DNA of 64,000 nt from Ulva prolifera (Eukaryota > Chlorophyta > Ulvophyceae > Ulvales > Ulvaceae), in NCBI GenBank assembly GCA_023078555.1, contig CM041203.1, forward strand, positions 2,495,481 through 2,559,480, read 5' to 3'. How positions within the stretch are numbered: the stretch's first letter is position 1; each line of letters starts with the position of its first letter. The notes beneath the pieces are model-generated. The model made no database searches and had not been told where the DNA came from. It worked only from the letters and a program-made list of their open reading frames with translations. Below, in pieces: positions 1-11,200 of this stretch. A program made the translations under genes and the position numbers.

Positions 1-1
1 A

Positions 2-151
2 CTGCCAGTTGGGGATATTCTTGGCATTCCAGTGTTTGGGGCAGGATACAAGGCCGCTCGGGTGGAGGGCCAGGTTGACTACGAGGGGGGCCCCACTGTC
101 TTTGATGCCAGGATCGAGGAGGCCATAGCTACGCACTTCCCGCATCTGTGA
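2..151 (+). CDS. 3' end of an unidentified protein-coding gene (partial)
   Basis: An open frame enters from the left edge and ends at TGA 149-151, giving 49 residues that finish ...EEAIATHFPHL. The segment has a natural amino-acid mix, with a glycine-rich stretch (GIPVFGAGY) followed by VDYEGGPTVFDARIEEAI. It could be the last exon of an enzyme, but I do not recognise the family. The upstream part is outside the window, so the length, the start and any splice acceptor cannot be judged. It is called coding because the frame is open to the edge and the C-terminus looks like an amphipathic helix. Confidence 0.4.
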   Translation: MPVGDILGIPVFGAGYKAARVEGQVDYEGGPTVFDARIEEAIATHFPHL

Positions 152-1060
152 TGTATAGGAAACTGCTGTAACAGGAAACACATTACCACTGACCACGCTT
201 CCGGCGCAATCACCTACTGTCCCAGCCTGATTGTCATGCGGACTGACTTGATCTGCTGCATCCCCATCGTAATGCGAGTATGCAAAATCCCCGTCACTGG
301 CAAGCTCACTGGCAGCAGCTCCGCTGTGCTCCATTCCCGTGTGCGATAGTCGAGTCTACAGCATGGGCTGCTATGCAGAGGATGGCTGCTCTACATCTCG
401 AAGAAACATACGATGGAGATGGACTCGCGTGCCAGGATTTGACCTTGTGAACCTGCATGGTATGATTGGCATCATGTTGGCAAGTTTGTAGTGCGCACAT
501 TACAGCAATGAATCTGAAAGGTCTTGTTTGCATTACTCTGCGCTCCCTGATGGTAGCATAAACAACAAGGACTCACATGCTTGATGAACGAAAAATATGA
601 TTTCCAGTCAGTATGCTAGTGTCCTGATATTACTTTCCCTCACTGACCTGGACGACTGTTTGATTATGACTAGCATATGGACACGAAGTCCGCTTGCTTC
701 CCCGTCGTGTGCAGTCAAATGGCTAGAACGAGGAACGGAGCCTGTCGATGATCACACAGAGCGCTGTTGCATATTGTCTTGTTCACAACAGCCAAGTGAC
801 ACCTCACAAGTACAGCGAGTCGAGCACGAGCGTGCCTTCAGCTATCAGGAGCAGGCCTCGGCCACGCTGGCCCGCCCTGTGGCAATCCACTACTCCACAG
901 GCTAGGTAATAGACTAGGACTTAATTTGAAGCCGAAAAGTTTCACGAGCTGCATATTTCGCTACAGTCAGCAGAACACATGTATGCAGCAAGAGCATTGG
1001 TGCAATGATTGCTAAAGTTGTGCAGCGCATCAATGCAATGCCGACCGGCAGTACTACAGT

Positions 1061-1206
1061 GTTTACATTTTCGCGCCTCCTTATTGGATTTTCTAGAGCG
1101 CTTCAAGTTCGTCAACCTGGTTCGTACAAGAGAGTATCCCCTGTCGCCACGTGTTTGCATCCGACTCCGGCGCTACGCTCATCGCGACAAAGCCAAGAAA
1201 AAGTAG
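1061..1206 (+). CDS. Possible terminal exon of an unidentified basic protein
   Basis: After a candidate acceptor (TACTACAG at about 1060) the frame reads LHFRASLLDFLERFKFVN, continues through RVCIRLRRYAHRDKAKKK and ends at TAG 1204-1206. The lysine/arginine-rich tail and helical LDFLERFKF stretch look like a real C-terminus. I could not connect it to upstream exons and do not recognise the family. It may be a chance open frame. Confidence 0.22.
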
Positions 1207-2920
1207 TCCAAGTGTGCACGCATGCCTGTCTCTGGCCCAGTTCCATGCATAGCGGCCCCTACATTGCCATTGCAGATGCGTTCGGAGTATCCGAGTATCG
1301 GAAATGCAGAATCCTCAGCGCAGAGGCAGACGTCTTAGGACGTGAGGCCTAAGGGCTTGTTTGCTGGTGGCATATTTTCATCTTCAGCTTTAAGCGTTTG
1401 ATTGTTGCCCTGTGATGGCTGTGACTGATTCATCTCATGTGCTTGCTTCATCGCTGTTTCTGGTCCATGATCACAACGCAGAGTACTCCTTGTTACACTT
1501 CTTGGGAGTGACCATCTTCTGTCACGGTGCATGGTGCCGCTGGTTTATGCCATGTGCTTGTTTCGATTCAGCGTCTCATTCTGGAGCACAGCACATACGA
1601 AAGGTTTAGGTTGCTGCAGACACAGCGTATGAACGACAGTCAGCTTTGCCAAGTGAAGTAGGCAGGTGCTCGCCAACCCCTGAAATGTTTGGGTGAGGAG
1701 CTCGTAAGGCATGATGTAGGCTCGTGGGCCCAGGCAATTTGGCAGCAATGTGTTCGCAGTCATGCTGGCAGGCCCTGCATGGATCGACTCGATGCGGATG
1801 TCAACTGAGACGTACGTAGTGAATCTATGATCTGCACCGTTTTGTTGCACTGCACACGTCAACTGCTGAATGCAACCAGCTGAACACTTGCACCATGTGC
1901 TCCGAACCTCCGTGCTCCGAAAAAAACTACCCACGCAGCCAGCTGCTGTTCCGTCTAGCTTGGCGTGTTTTGAAAGCTCTGCAGATCAACAACCAACGTC
2001 AAATGGGGTTTCTAAACAAGTCAGTGTTCATGGGCTGCGCCACAAGAATGTCCTCAAGCCTTGAGAATGTGCTTTGCTGTGGGCATGGTATGCCTGTGCC
2101 TGGTAAGCACCGATGTGTGGGTATACTGTGCTTGGCGCGGTTAGCATGTCCTTCAGTGGTGCAAACAAGCCTGGCCACCTCAGTGACGGCAATCTGCTTG
2201 TAAGGACTGCAAAAGCTGCCAACGGGGTGGCCGCCCCCTTCCCCGTCGTGTCCCCTGCCCCACCAGTCGTAGGACAGCGCTTCTGACCCCTCATGCAGAC
2301 CACTGTGGCGATCTTTCTGTGTCCAGTTCCGCAGCGGCTTTGCGCGATAGGCCTTGGCGGTGGACTTGGTGCTCCAGGTGATTTGCAAACTGGGCCACCA
2401 CACTTGGACAGAGTGTAGTACACAGATACACATGACATGGGCGTGGAGGGGAGGTCGAATGCGACTATGGCGTGCAGGTCTGCTCTGATCCACAGGCAGG
2501 ATACGCCATCCAGTGCTAGCAATCACTATCGCCCTCCATTTCTGTCGTATTGCGCAGACATCCAGCAGTCTCAGCAGAGCTCACACAGAACTCACAGCCA
2601 CAAGATGAGTGCTACGTGTCAGGCTGATTGCTGTGGAAGTGGGCGCTCGAGGTGCTGGCGTTCTCTTTCCACAACGGTGAATGGACCAGGAGTGCTTTCA
2701 TGCTGCATGTATCTACAATGTGAAAGGGGTGCGCTGTCTGGGAGTGTGTCAGTGCATGGTGTGTAGCAGTGTTGGGTCGTCGGGCCCGATCATGTGCAAC
2801 AAAACTGAATATTCAGGTCTAATTTCTGGGTGGCAGCCCTGGAAATGCTGCAAAGCGACCCGACAATGGTGCGTAGAGGCAGCTGTGAACGTACAACACC
2901 ACGCACGAACTGTGATGTAC

Positions 2921-3001
2921 AGAAAAATGAACTTCAGTTTACTGAGCCGTCTCCTGAAAGGACATTGACAACTCCGAAGTAACGAGACCATGTATGCCGA
3001 C
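2921..3001 (-). repeat. 3' fragment of a tRNA-derived SINE
   Basis: Read on the minus strand, this stretch contains TTCGGAGTTGTCAATGTC and then ACGGCTCAGTAAA. That is the same order found at the 3' half of the near-full SINE copies at 54651-54893 and 57671-57905 and in the fragment at 19960-20046. The tRNA-like head is absent, so this is a 5'-truncated copy. It has more differences from the other copies than the 19960 fragment has, which suggests it is older. Confidence 0.75.
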
Positions 3002-3531
3002 ATGTGTGCTGAGGCCTCACAGCATGGCTGCGAAGACTGAAGTCAACACAAAGCAGCGAGTTTGAAAGGAATAGCAGTCACAAAGGTAGCTACAGGCGGA
3101 CAGTGCCAGCATGTGGTGTCATGCCCGCGTCTTCAAGGCTATAGCATGTGTACAGGTTCTGCTGCCATTGCCCAGGCATCCATTTACACACCACAGACAT
3201 CAACCCTGCGTCACACTCGCTAGACCAAGCACGCCGAACCTGTTGGCAGCGACTGTACTGTCTTCATTCCGGGCCTGCGCACGACTCGCTGGTGGTATCG
3301 TTGCCACGCCACTGGACATCGGTAGATCTAGAGCTCAAGGACTTGACGGCCCTACAGGCTCACTAGTACTAATGACACAAGAGCTAGCGGCTGTGACCGT
3401 TTCGGCGGTGGCATGCATGGCCAGTGAGGAGGCCTTGCCCAAATGGCAGGTGGTCCAGCCCTTCCGCGCTGAAGCAACATCCCTGGGACCGAGCGCTGTG
3501 CACGTCAGAGGATTACTGAACGGCCGTTGCA

Positions 3532-4354
3532 TCAGAAATTGTACCAGCAGCCATCTTGAGGGTTCAGCAAGCTCTGCGACGGCTGCACCCACGACGACAT
3601 CTGCGGCGTTGCAGGGGGTGGTGGCACAGCTGCAGCTGCCGTCCGAGGCACGGGCTGTGGCCATTGCATGGTAGATGACGGGGGGACTGCGGCGGGGGCG
3701 CCGGGAAAAAAAGCCGCAGGTGCATTCGCACATGGCCAGTAGCTGGGCTGGTAGCGCATGTCTGGTGGGCACGTGTACATCGCTGTTGGTGGCGGTGACA
3801 GCGGTGGTGTGGGGGCACAAAAAAACCCGGGCGGCAGTTCCCCTTGAGCTGACCCGATCCTCGGAGACGCTGGCGCGATGGACGAGCATTGGCCACCGTC
3901 CGTCTTGGACTCCTCGGCGGCTTTGGCACCGCCAGCGCCGCGGCCACGGCGGCCGCGTCCCCGGCAGCCACGGCGCCGGCCCCCACAGGGATGTGCAGGC
4001 ACACGTTCGCCCTCCTCAGCCTCAACCTCGTTGTCTTCGCCCTCCTCAGCCTCAACCTCGTTGCCTTCTCCCTCCTCAGCCTCAACCTCGTTGTCTTCTC
4101 CCTCCTCAGCCTCAACCTCGTTGTCTTCTCCCTCCTCATCGCCGCGGCCGTGACGGCCCTCATGTGCACAAGCATCGACATTATGCTCAGGCGCGTCCTT
4201 GCATGTCGCAGGCTCGTCTGCGTCGCCGCCGTCCGTGTGTGAAGGGGCCGGGAGGGGCAGGGGTGCCTTTCCAGCTGCAAGCAGCAAGGCTGAGGCCTCG
4301 CCGTCCTCCAGGGTTGGTGGGGTGGGTTTGGAGTCGGTTGTGGTGCAGAGCGAC
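3532..4354 (-). CDS. Orphan low-complexity protein: EEGEDNEVEA repeats, RG-rich block, Pro/aromatic tail
   Basis: A long minus-strand frame ends at 3532. An acceptor-like GATGCAG lies just before 4354, so an upstream exon is likely. The first in-frame Met gives about 251 residues. From N to C there is a short acidic lead, then four tandem copies of the decapeptide EEGEDNEVEA (one with G for D) encoded by a 30-bp repeat at about 4010-4140. An Arg/Gly block (RRRGCRGRGRRGRG) follows. The long Pro/Ala/Tyr/Trp/Phe-rich C-terminal region ends QDGCWYNF. Acidic repeats beside an RG block and a disordered aromatic tail are typical of nucleic-acid-binding or condensate-type proteins, but no folded domain is visible and I assign no function. 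A + strand frame also stays open across the region; the minus reading looks more protein-like. Confidence 0.45.
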
Positions 4355-6754
4355 CTGCATCACAACACACAATGAGACGTCATGCATGGCTTGCACAACA
4401 GCGGGTGAGAAAAAATGAACGGGTGCGGACGAAACCAGCAAAATAAACTCTTCCGTGTCAGCGTTCACACACACACACAGCACACCGTGGCAGCCCCACA
4501 CTCATGATGCCATCTGCGCGCATTCGTGTACATGTCGAACTGTGATCACAATTGAATGGTCGTGTGAGCTTGGATGCGATCGAACGACCTCAGCGCAATT
4601 GCAGTGTGGTGGTTACGTATATACCATTGATGCACATGTGTACAGCCCATGGCCATGGACCCGTTTCAAAGCATACTACGCGCAGTATGATCCGCAACAA
4701 CACGACGTCCGGACATCCGGCGCCGTACGCTAGCAACGCACAGCCACAATGAAGGAGGAGAGGCGTACATGTTGACGGGAGACGTATCGGAATGAACTGA
4801 AGTCTCTGGGCTCGGGGCGAAGCTAGCGCTGTAGTTGGCGACAGAGGTGGTGATCTAGATCCAAAGGTGGTGGTTGTTGATTCGGACGAGATTCGTTTTT
4901 GGTGTTTGTCTTCTTCCGTACACTCTTTGGTAACAGATCTCAAGGTGGGCGCGGGTGTGAACGGCAGTGGCAGCTGCGATGATATCACGAGATTGCTGTG
5001 AGCTATGGGCATATATAGTGTTCGAGCGGGCGCTCGGCGACACACGGCGTAGAAAGCAGCAATCGGGTCGACACCTTTTTGCTGATCAGCAGAACATGCC
5101 AGCCGTGCGGCATACCGCGTTGAAGATACTACTCGTAGCACATGTGCATGCCGTCGATGCCAATCGGACCATGCACATATGTGCCTCACATGCATACCGT
5201 GGCCACGGCACGGGGTCAAGATCTCGAGGGTTCGATTCAGATCTCGATCGATATTCGTCCAGCTGGATCCAGTGCAATGGAGCTCCATGGAGTGCCTAGT
5301 GCGAATGACGCACGCGTCATGACGTTGCACGTGTCATACCTGAAGAATTTCGTGGCCGTGATTTGCGTGTACGTACTTTCTCGAGATAGTCGCCGTGGCC
5401 CGAACGATTCCGGCTCATAGTTACAAAAGAGATTCCGGCTCATAGTCGACCTACAGATCGACAAACTCCTACGCCGCCCGGCCCTCGGAACACCGCGCGC
5501 GCAAGATGAGCAAACTCTACGTACGGCCTGATTTCTTCAGCAGGCCATATGCTCCACTCCCCAACTTTCCACGTTTACGCATTGCAGCTTCCCACACATC
5601 ACCTCATTTGGCCGTGCACACGCTGCCGAGGACAAGCGCAGTCATGTCGATCCTGCACTAGCCATCATGCATGTGGTGCCCACCTGCCTCCGCCCTGCTT
5701 CCCAGCTCTGTCCCTTACAGCTGTAAGCTAGCTGATTGCTGAGGGCGCTGCGGGTGATACATGTGATACACGCAACAACTGTTTAATCAATGGCAGTTCG
5801 GGCAACGGCGGGTGCACCATGGTGATGCTTCAGAGGAGTGCCAGGCTGTGCGCGCGGAAGGCAGATGGCGGGCTTGCAGAGGGCCAGGCCGAACGCCCTG
5901 CAGCCTGTGGACTCTCTGCCATCCTTGCGGCCGTCTGCACCATCACGGCCTTCACACGGCGCTCAGCACCCAGGCAACCCTGGGCTGCTCGCACGGACTT
6001 CAGCGTCAGGGCTGCGCCATGGCTATTTCTACAGGTTCAAGGGCCATCTGCTGCAACGACAACGCTTTGCTTGTGAAGTTGGAGAGGCAGGGTGCACCAC
6101 CACACCACATGGAACCAGCAACCAACAGGGGGTGCCTGGGGTCTTGTGCCTGCTGGCGGTACAGTCCAATACTGTTGTACAATCCAATACAGTGGCTACG
6201 GCTAGTGCCAACGGTGAGCAGTCTGACTGAGGTTCGCGGTTTTAACCCCGTACAGAATTCAAGTTCCAGACTGTATACTGAATAAATTGCACTAGGTCAG
6301 TCACTGGAGATACAGGCCAGTTGCCCTCGTGCGCAAAAGAAGTATCAGAAGTGTTGTTGTGTTGGCACATAGGCGTGATTGGCCCGTTAGCAGGCGGCCG
6401 AAGACGGCCTCGGCAACTCCATGACTTGAAGTCTGCGTTATGTGTACGACAATGCAACGGAGTCTTACACAGAATAAAGCATTGTTTTGCGTGCCCAGCG
6501 TGGCGCACGATTGATGCAGTGCTGCCCGTCAAAACTGCCTCACTATTTGCCGCAAGATCATCAAACTCAAACGCCCTCGATTTGCCATCTCCTCAAGCAT
6601 TCACGCTGACCGCTCTCAGCCTGACACCCGGGAGGTCAAGCGTCATGTGGCGGTCTTCGCTCCCTTCACAGTTGTGATACAGCTGTGCAGCGAGCAGACT
6701 CATCTCATGTGCATCATGTGCTCCACACTGGTGGTGTGGCACAACCGTAAAACG
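4355..6754. other. Intergenic stretch with one short non-LTR tail insertion
   Basis: About 2.4 kb with no gene I can support. It contains a retrotransposon-tail insertion at 4871-4934. Short frames occur on both strands, for example around 5.8-6.2 kb, but none resembles a known family or has convincing exon borders. Confidence 0.5.
4871..4934 (+). mobile_element. 5'-truncated non-LTR retrotransposon tail (TGTAA-type family A), 64 bp
   Basis: The insert carries the family A pattern: GATTCGGACGAGATTCG, then TTTGTCTTCTTCCG, then CACTCTTTGGTAACAG. It is flanked by AGATCCAAAGGTGG (4857-4870) and AGATCTCAAGGTGG (4935-4948). These match at 12 of 14 bases and read as an ageing target-site duplication. 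Other family A copies lie at 48513, 49912, 61246, 61530 and 61701. Confidence 0.6.
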
Positions 6755-7690
6755 TCATTGGGCAGCTTGCCGCAAGGTCACAGAGCGTTCAGAAACGCTG
6801 GCAAACATCTCCTCGTGGAGCTGGATGCAGGTGTCTCCCGGAGTGTCAGCACTCATCGCTCGGCCCCAGCGATTGGGCCTGAACACGTGCACCCGCATCT
6901 GGACATCGGCTGCCTGCCCCACGGGCAGCGCCTCCAGCGTCAGCACTGTGTCTACACTGTGCTCCAGTAGAATCTGCCACTTTGCTTGCTCTGGGATGTC
7001 ATCGTGGGCCACCATCAGCAAAGACGTCGCCCGAGCAGACTTGACAGCCTGTAGGCAGATGTTCAACTGATAAACATCGATGAGATCATCGAAGTGAGTG
7101 ATCTTATTCAGTTTATATGGGCCTTAGTTGAGAGTCTCTACATGCTAGCACGGCTGTGTTGTGCTGAGCCTAGCCGCAAATTGTTCACTTGGAGCCGCAG
7201 AGGCGTGTCCGATTCGGGGAGCCTCACCATTGCAGTCAGAGCTTGAGTGAGCTGTACAATGTGTCGGAGGGACTCGCCAAGCGCACTGGAGATATATGAG
7301 AGAGAGTCAATCACCACAAGGCGCTGAGTGGAAGGCTCCGACTCCATGTTCTGCACCAGTGCTTTCAGCTGGTCAAGAGCCCGATCTGGGTCCCAGACGT
7401 CAAGAGTTTCTAGGATGTCCGTGACTTTCAGGCTTCCTGGGCATCTATCAAGGTTGACTCCCTGCGCAGCGTGGAGGGGTTAACAGCAGATGGGCAGCCC
7501 CAGTGTTGCATCTCGTGCTTGTCAAAGACTGTGAAACGGTTTACAGTATCGCACCAGCTTCTTCAGAATCCCCTTATAGTGGGAGCCAGGAAACTCCGAC
7601 GTGACCAGCGACACCTGGACATGGCCGGGAGCTTGTTGGTCCCGGCACAGGTGTGAGATACAGGTTCACCATAATGAGGGATCGCGACAT
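6755..7690 (-). CDS. ELP5: Elongator complex subunit ELP5-like protein
   Basis: Four exons join in frame: 7670-7690, 7555-7614, 7189-7461 and 6755-7048, giving 215 residues. The protein starts MSRSLIMVSLVTSEFPG. It has a Walker-B-like strand (RLVVIDSLSYIS) and later VDTVLTLEAL and VFRPNRWGRA, the order seen in ELP5. ELP5 is one of the three RecA-fold subunits (Elp4/5/6) of the Elongator complex, which modifies wobble uridine in tRNA; Elp5 lacks a functional P-loop. The first intron is only 55 nt. The protein is shorter than yeast and human ELP5 (about 310 residues) and stops soon after the RecA-like core, so the usual acidic C-terminal tail is absent or lies in an unseen exon. It is divergent from USP5 with about 530 bp between starts. 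Another RecA-like Elongator subunit is the main alternative. Confidence 0.6.
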
Positions 7691-8220
7691 ACCTGCACAC
7701 CTGATTGCAGCGCAAGCTTCAGCAACAGGCACAAAATTCCACATCTATCTGCGTCCGCGCTGTCCTTGAGTAACGTGATACCATGTAGGGACTCGCGCAA
7801 GCTCAAGTGTTCCTTGCTCACGCTGTTCATTTCGTTGATGGAAATTTTGGACCGTCAATCATTGATCTGCAACAAGCGTCACCGATCGATGACTGAGTGA
7901 GCCATCGACTGCAGGTCGAAGCACAATGTGCTCGATGCCGAGGTTGCGTCCGTGAAGTGACGCTAGCGGGGCCTCCATAAAGCGAAGTTTCTCTGTAATT
8001 ATGTGATGGTCCCAATTCTGCGTCCTTCCGAATGATGACGTATGTGTGCTGCCTAAGGATATCATCAGCGACGGTCCAAGTGCTGGGGCCCGGGCACCGG
8101 TAGCCTCTGCATTTATTCGAGAGCTGCTCGCAGGTGCTACGCCACAGATATGTAGCGTGGAGGGCATAGGTCACATTTTGAGACATAGCTGTAGGCATTC
8201 GTTCTGTGCGTGAATCAATC
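7691..8220. promoter_or_regulatory. Shared intergenic region of the divergent ELP5-like and USP5 genes
   Basis: The 530 bp between the two start codons must hold both 5' regions and may act as a bidirectional promoter. I see no clear TATA box or other recognisable site. Minus-strand frames run through it, but they lack support and could include untranslated exons. Confidence 0.4.
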
Positions 8221-11200
8221 ATGATTGGCAGCATGGACGAAGCTCTGTTGAGTCGTGTTCGTAGCCACTTGGCGAGTGTGAAGGTGCCAACCAATTACGA
8301 TAAAGTGTACAAAGACGAGTGTATATATTCATTTGCTGATTTTGAGTCGGAGCATGGACTGTTCATCAACATGGGCAACTGGCACGGTGTCGGGGCTCGC
8401 TTCCTGCAGCTCGACCATGCCAAGACTGGCAACGTGTTGTACTACCACGAGCAGCACCGACGCATCCCCCTGAGCGATGAGGAACAAGCAGCCCGAGACG
8501 TAGCCCCCACCAAAATGGCCATTGGCGGAGATCATGGGTTCCAGGTGGGCCAGAAGAATTACAACATCGCCAAGGAGCAATGCCTTGTTCTCATGCCAGA
8601 GAAGACCACCATTACGCTGCCATGCCCGGACCTGCCAGAGCTGGTTCTGAACGCGATCACAGCAATTCAGGTCTGCTCCAGTTCGTGCTTCTGCCCGTGT
8701 ATGGACTCCTCTGGAGATGGCTCCTTCCGCTAGCGGCGGTGACTTGTTCAAGCATTCAGCTGTGCAGGAAAACGAAGGTGCCAACCGGCAGCAACAGGCC
8801 GCAGCATGGGAGGAGCAGCGCGTAGAGAGCAAGTATGCTCGCACACTGGAGCAGCTGCCACCAGACCGCAAGATATCTCCGCAGCCAAACGACTGGGTCT
8901 GCGACTCGACCGGGGTCACAGACAACCTGTGGCTCAACTTATCGACTGGCCACATCGGCTCTGGCCGTATGCACTGGGATGGCTCAGGAGGCAATGGTGT
9001 GGCCTCATCCTTAGTTCCCAACCGTCACCTGCGCCTGTGCATTGTCGCTGCATGTGCAAGAGCAGCGGGTTCACGCCAGATACGCCGGGTATCTCGTGTC
9101 CATTCGTCTCATGAGGCGGTTTATCCCATGGAGATTGTTCCGGTTTCGGCTGACGCAATGGCTGTGCTTTCACAGTGCTGTTGGCATGCGTGATCACCGT
9201 CGCTGCTCTCCACGAAACTGCCTGCTGCGACCTTCCTCAGCAACCAAGCATCAGACCCTCAGTGTGACGTTGAGTGAGTGAACATCACACTGAGGTTCTG
9301 ATGCCTGCAAACCCAACAGTGGAGGGCCGTCCACAGGCGTCGCAACAGCCATGCACTGCCATGGCCATCGAAGCTGTGCCAGCATCCCATACCCTTGCTG
9401 AGATGCATTGCGAGCCACTGCACACCCTTCGTGTACCGTGGTCTGATTCGTCGTTCGGTCAGACGACGGCGGTGCCTGCGAGGCTCTCGTCCTCTGTTCA
9501 TTACTTCATGTCAAACACAAGACTGGTTCACAGCTCCGCTGCGCTGGCACGTTGCTCCCTCGTGCACCTTGACACCCCATGAGCTGCTTGCATCGCCGAC
9601 GGGAGACTTTGCCCTCGTCAGTCGCACTGCAGCCAAACCTGTGTTCAGAGACACCTGAAGTCTGCGTGGGGACCATCAGTTGCAGCACTCAAGGGCCATG
9701 CGCGGCTAACCAGCAGGGCGCAGCTAGAGGAGGCTCTGCCTGGCCTGGCTCATGCACATGCACCACAGGCACATGTGACGCGCTCTGCCGCACGGGTACA
9801 GAATGGACGGTTGACTCTGCTCAATGTTCTGGCTGTGCTCTTGCAGGTGCCGCGCTGAAGCACTTTGAGGAAACAGGCAGCAAGTTCCCCCTTGTCGTCA
9901 AGCTGGGGACCATCACCCCCCACAGTGCAGACGTTTACAGCTACGCCCCCGACGAGGACGAGATGGTGACCGACCCGCTGCTGAAGGAGCACCTCGCGCA
10001 CTGGGGCATCAACATGATGCAGATGGACAAGACAGCCAAGACGATGGCGGAGATGGAGGTCCGCCGCTGCCCGCCGCTTTCCTGGCCCGCGCCGCAGCTG
10101 TTGCGTGTTTCTCCCAGGCTCCAATGCAGTGGTTATTAGGCGCGGGCAATGCATGTGCAGCTCTGCTTGGCTGTCACGTGATTACACTCCAATGCAGTCA
10201 AAGCAAGCGAGCTCACCGCTGACATGCTGCGCACGTTCCTGTGTCTGCGTGCCTGAATCAAGTGTGTTTGTGCCATCGCCATATCTCGCTGAACACCGTC
10301 CTTGAGTTGGGCTCCGTTTGCACCCTGCCTCCGCTGCAGCACGCCTCCAGGAGCTTCATCACCTTGATCTGCCAACCCCAGTCACCCAGAGCCGCCGCAG
10401 TCCCAGCGCAACTTGACTGCGTTTGACAAGCAAGCCGCTACACTCCCCCCGGTGCCCCGGGGCGCATTCCCACGCCAGCACCCACCCGAGTCGTGCGACA
10501 GCCCCACAGCAGCACCTCTCTGCCATGCAGATCGACATGAACATCAAGTTCGAGTACAACGCGATCACCGAGGGCGGCCAGGCGCTCGTCCCGGCGTCCG
10601 GCCCGGGCCTCATCGGGCTCAAGAATGGCGGCAACTTCTGCTACATGAGCAGCGTGCTGCAGGCGCTGTGGGGCCTGCCGGCGCTCGGCCACACGTACGC
10701 GGCCGCCGCGGAGCAGATCATGAGCTCCGCCCCCGCCGACGTCGTGGGGGACTTCACCGCGCAGCTCGCGAAAGTGGGGCATGCGCTCACCACTGGTGCG
10801 CCACCGCCGTCGTCCGCCGCGCTGACGGCCAGCGGACGCCGCGACGTCGATCTCCGATTGGGCGAGTGTGTCTTGGTCGCTGTGCGACTGCGTGGGGGTG
10901 CCAGGTTCGGGCGCCGTGGGGGGTGCGTGCATGCATGGCCAGCGCGGCTGTGCATTTTTGTATTCAGCACAGACGCCTCACGCCGTCTGGCAGGCCTGGA
11001 GCGTTTCACTGCGTGGGTTTCCATTTGTCGATGGCACAACTGTGCTGAAAGCAGCATGCTGGCGGACAGATGGCTCTCCCGTACCGGCATCAATCACCGG
11101 GTTTCTCACCCATCCTGCGGCAGTGTGCACATCCCTTCGTGGCGGAAGCACCCCCAAGCACCCCATCCACCTGCAGGTCAGACAGATAAGGTGCCGTTCA

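Larger units (their letters stand above)
152..3531. other. Gene-poor stretch, no identifiable gene
   Basis: About 3.4 kb of roughly 50% GC sequence with only short frames on both strands. Two things are worth noting. One is a possible terminal exon at 1061-1206. The other is a 3' fragment of the tRNA-derived SINE on the minus strand at about 2921-3001. The overlapping 160-190 codon frames on opposite strands near 2.0-2.5 and 3.1-3.9 kb show no family resemblance and look like chance openings. Confidence 0.5.

Noticed and set aside
4010-4140. Regular 30-bp direct repeats resembling a CRISPR array
   Set aside because: The repeats are directly adjacent without spacers and encode a decapeptide repeat in an open frame; the genome is eukaryotic.
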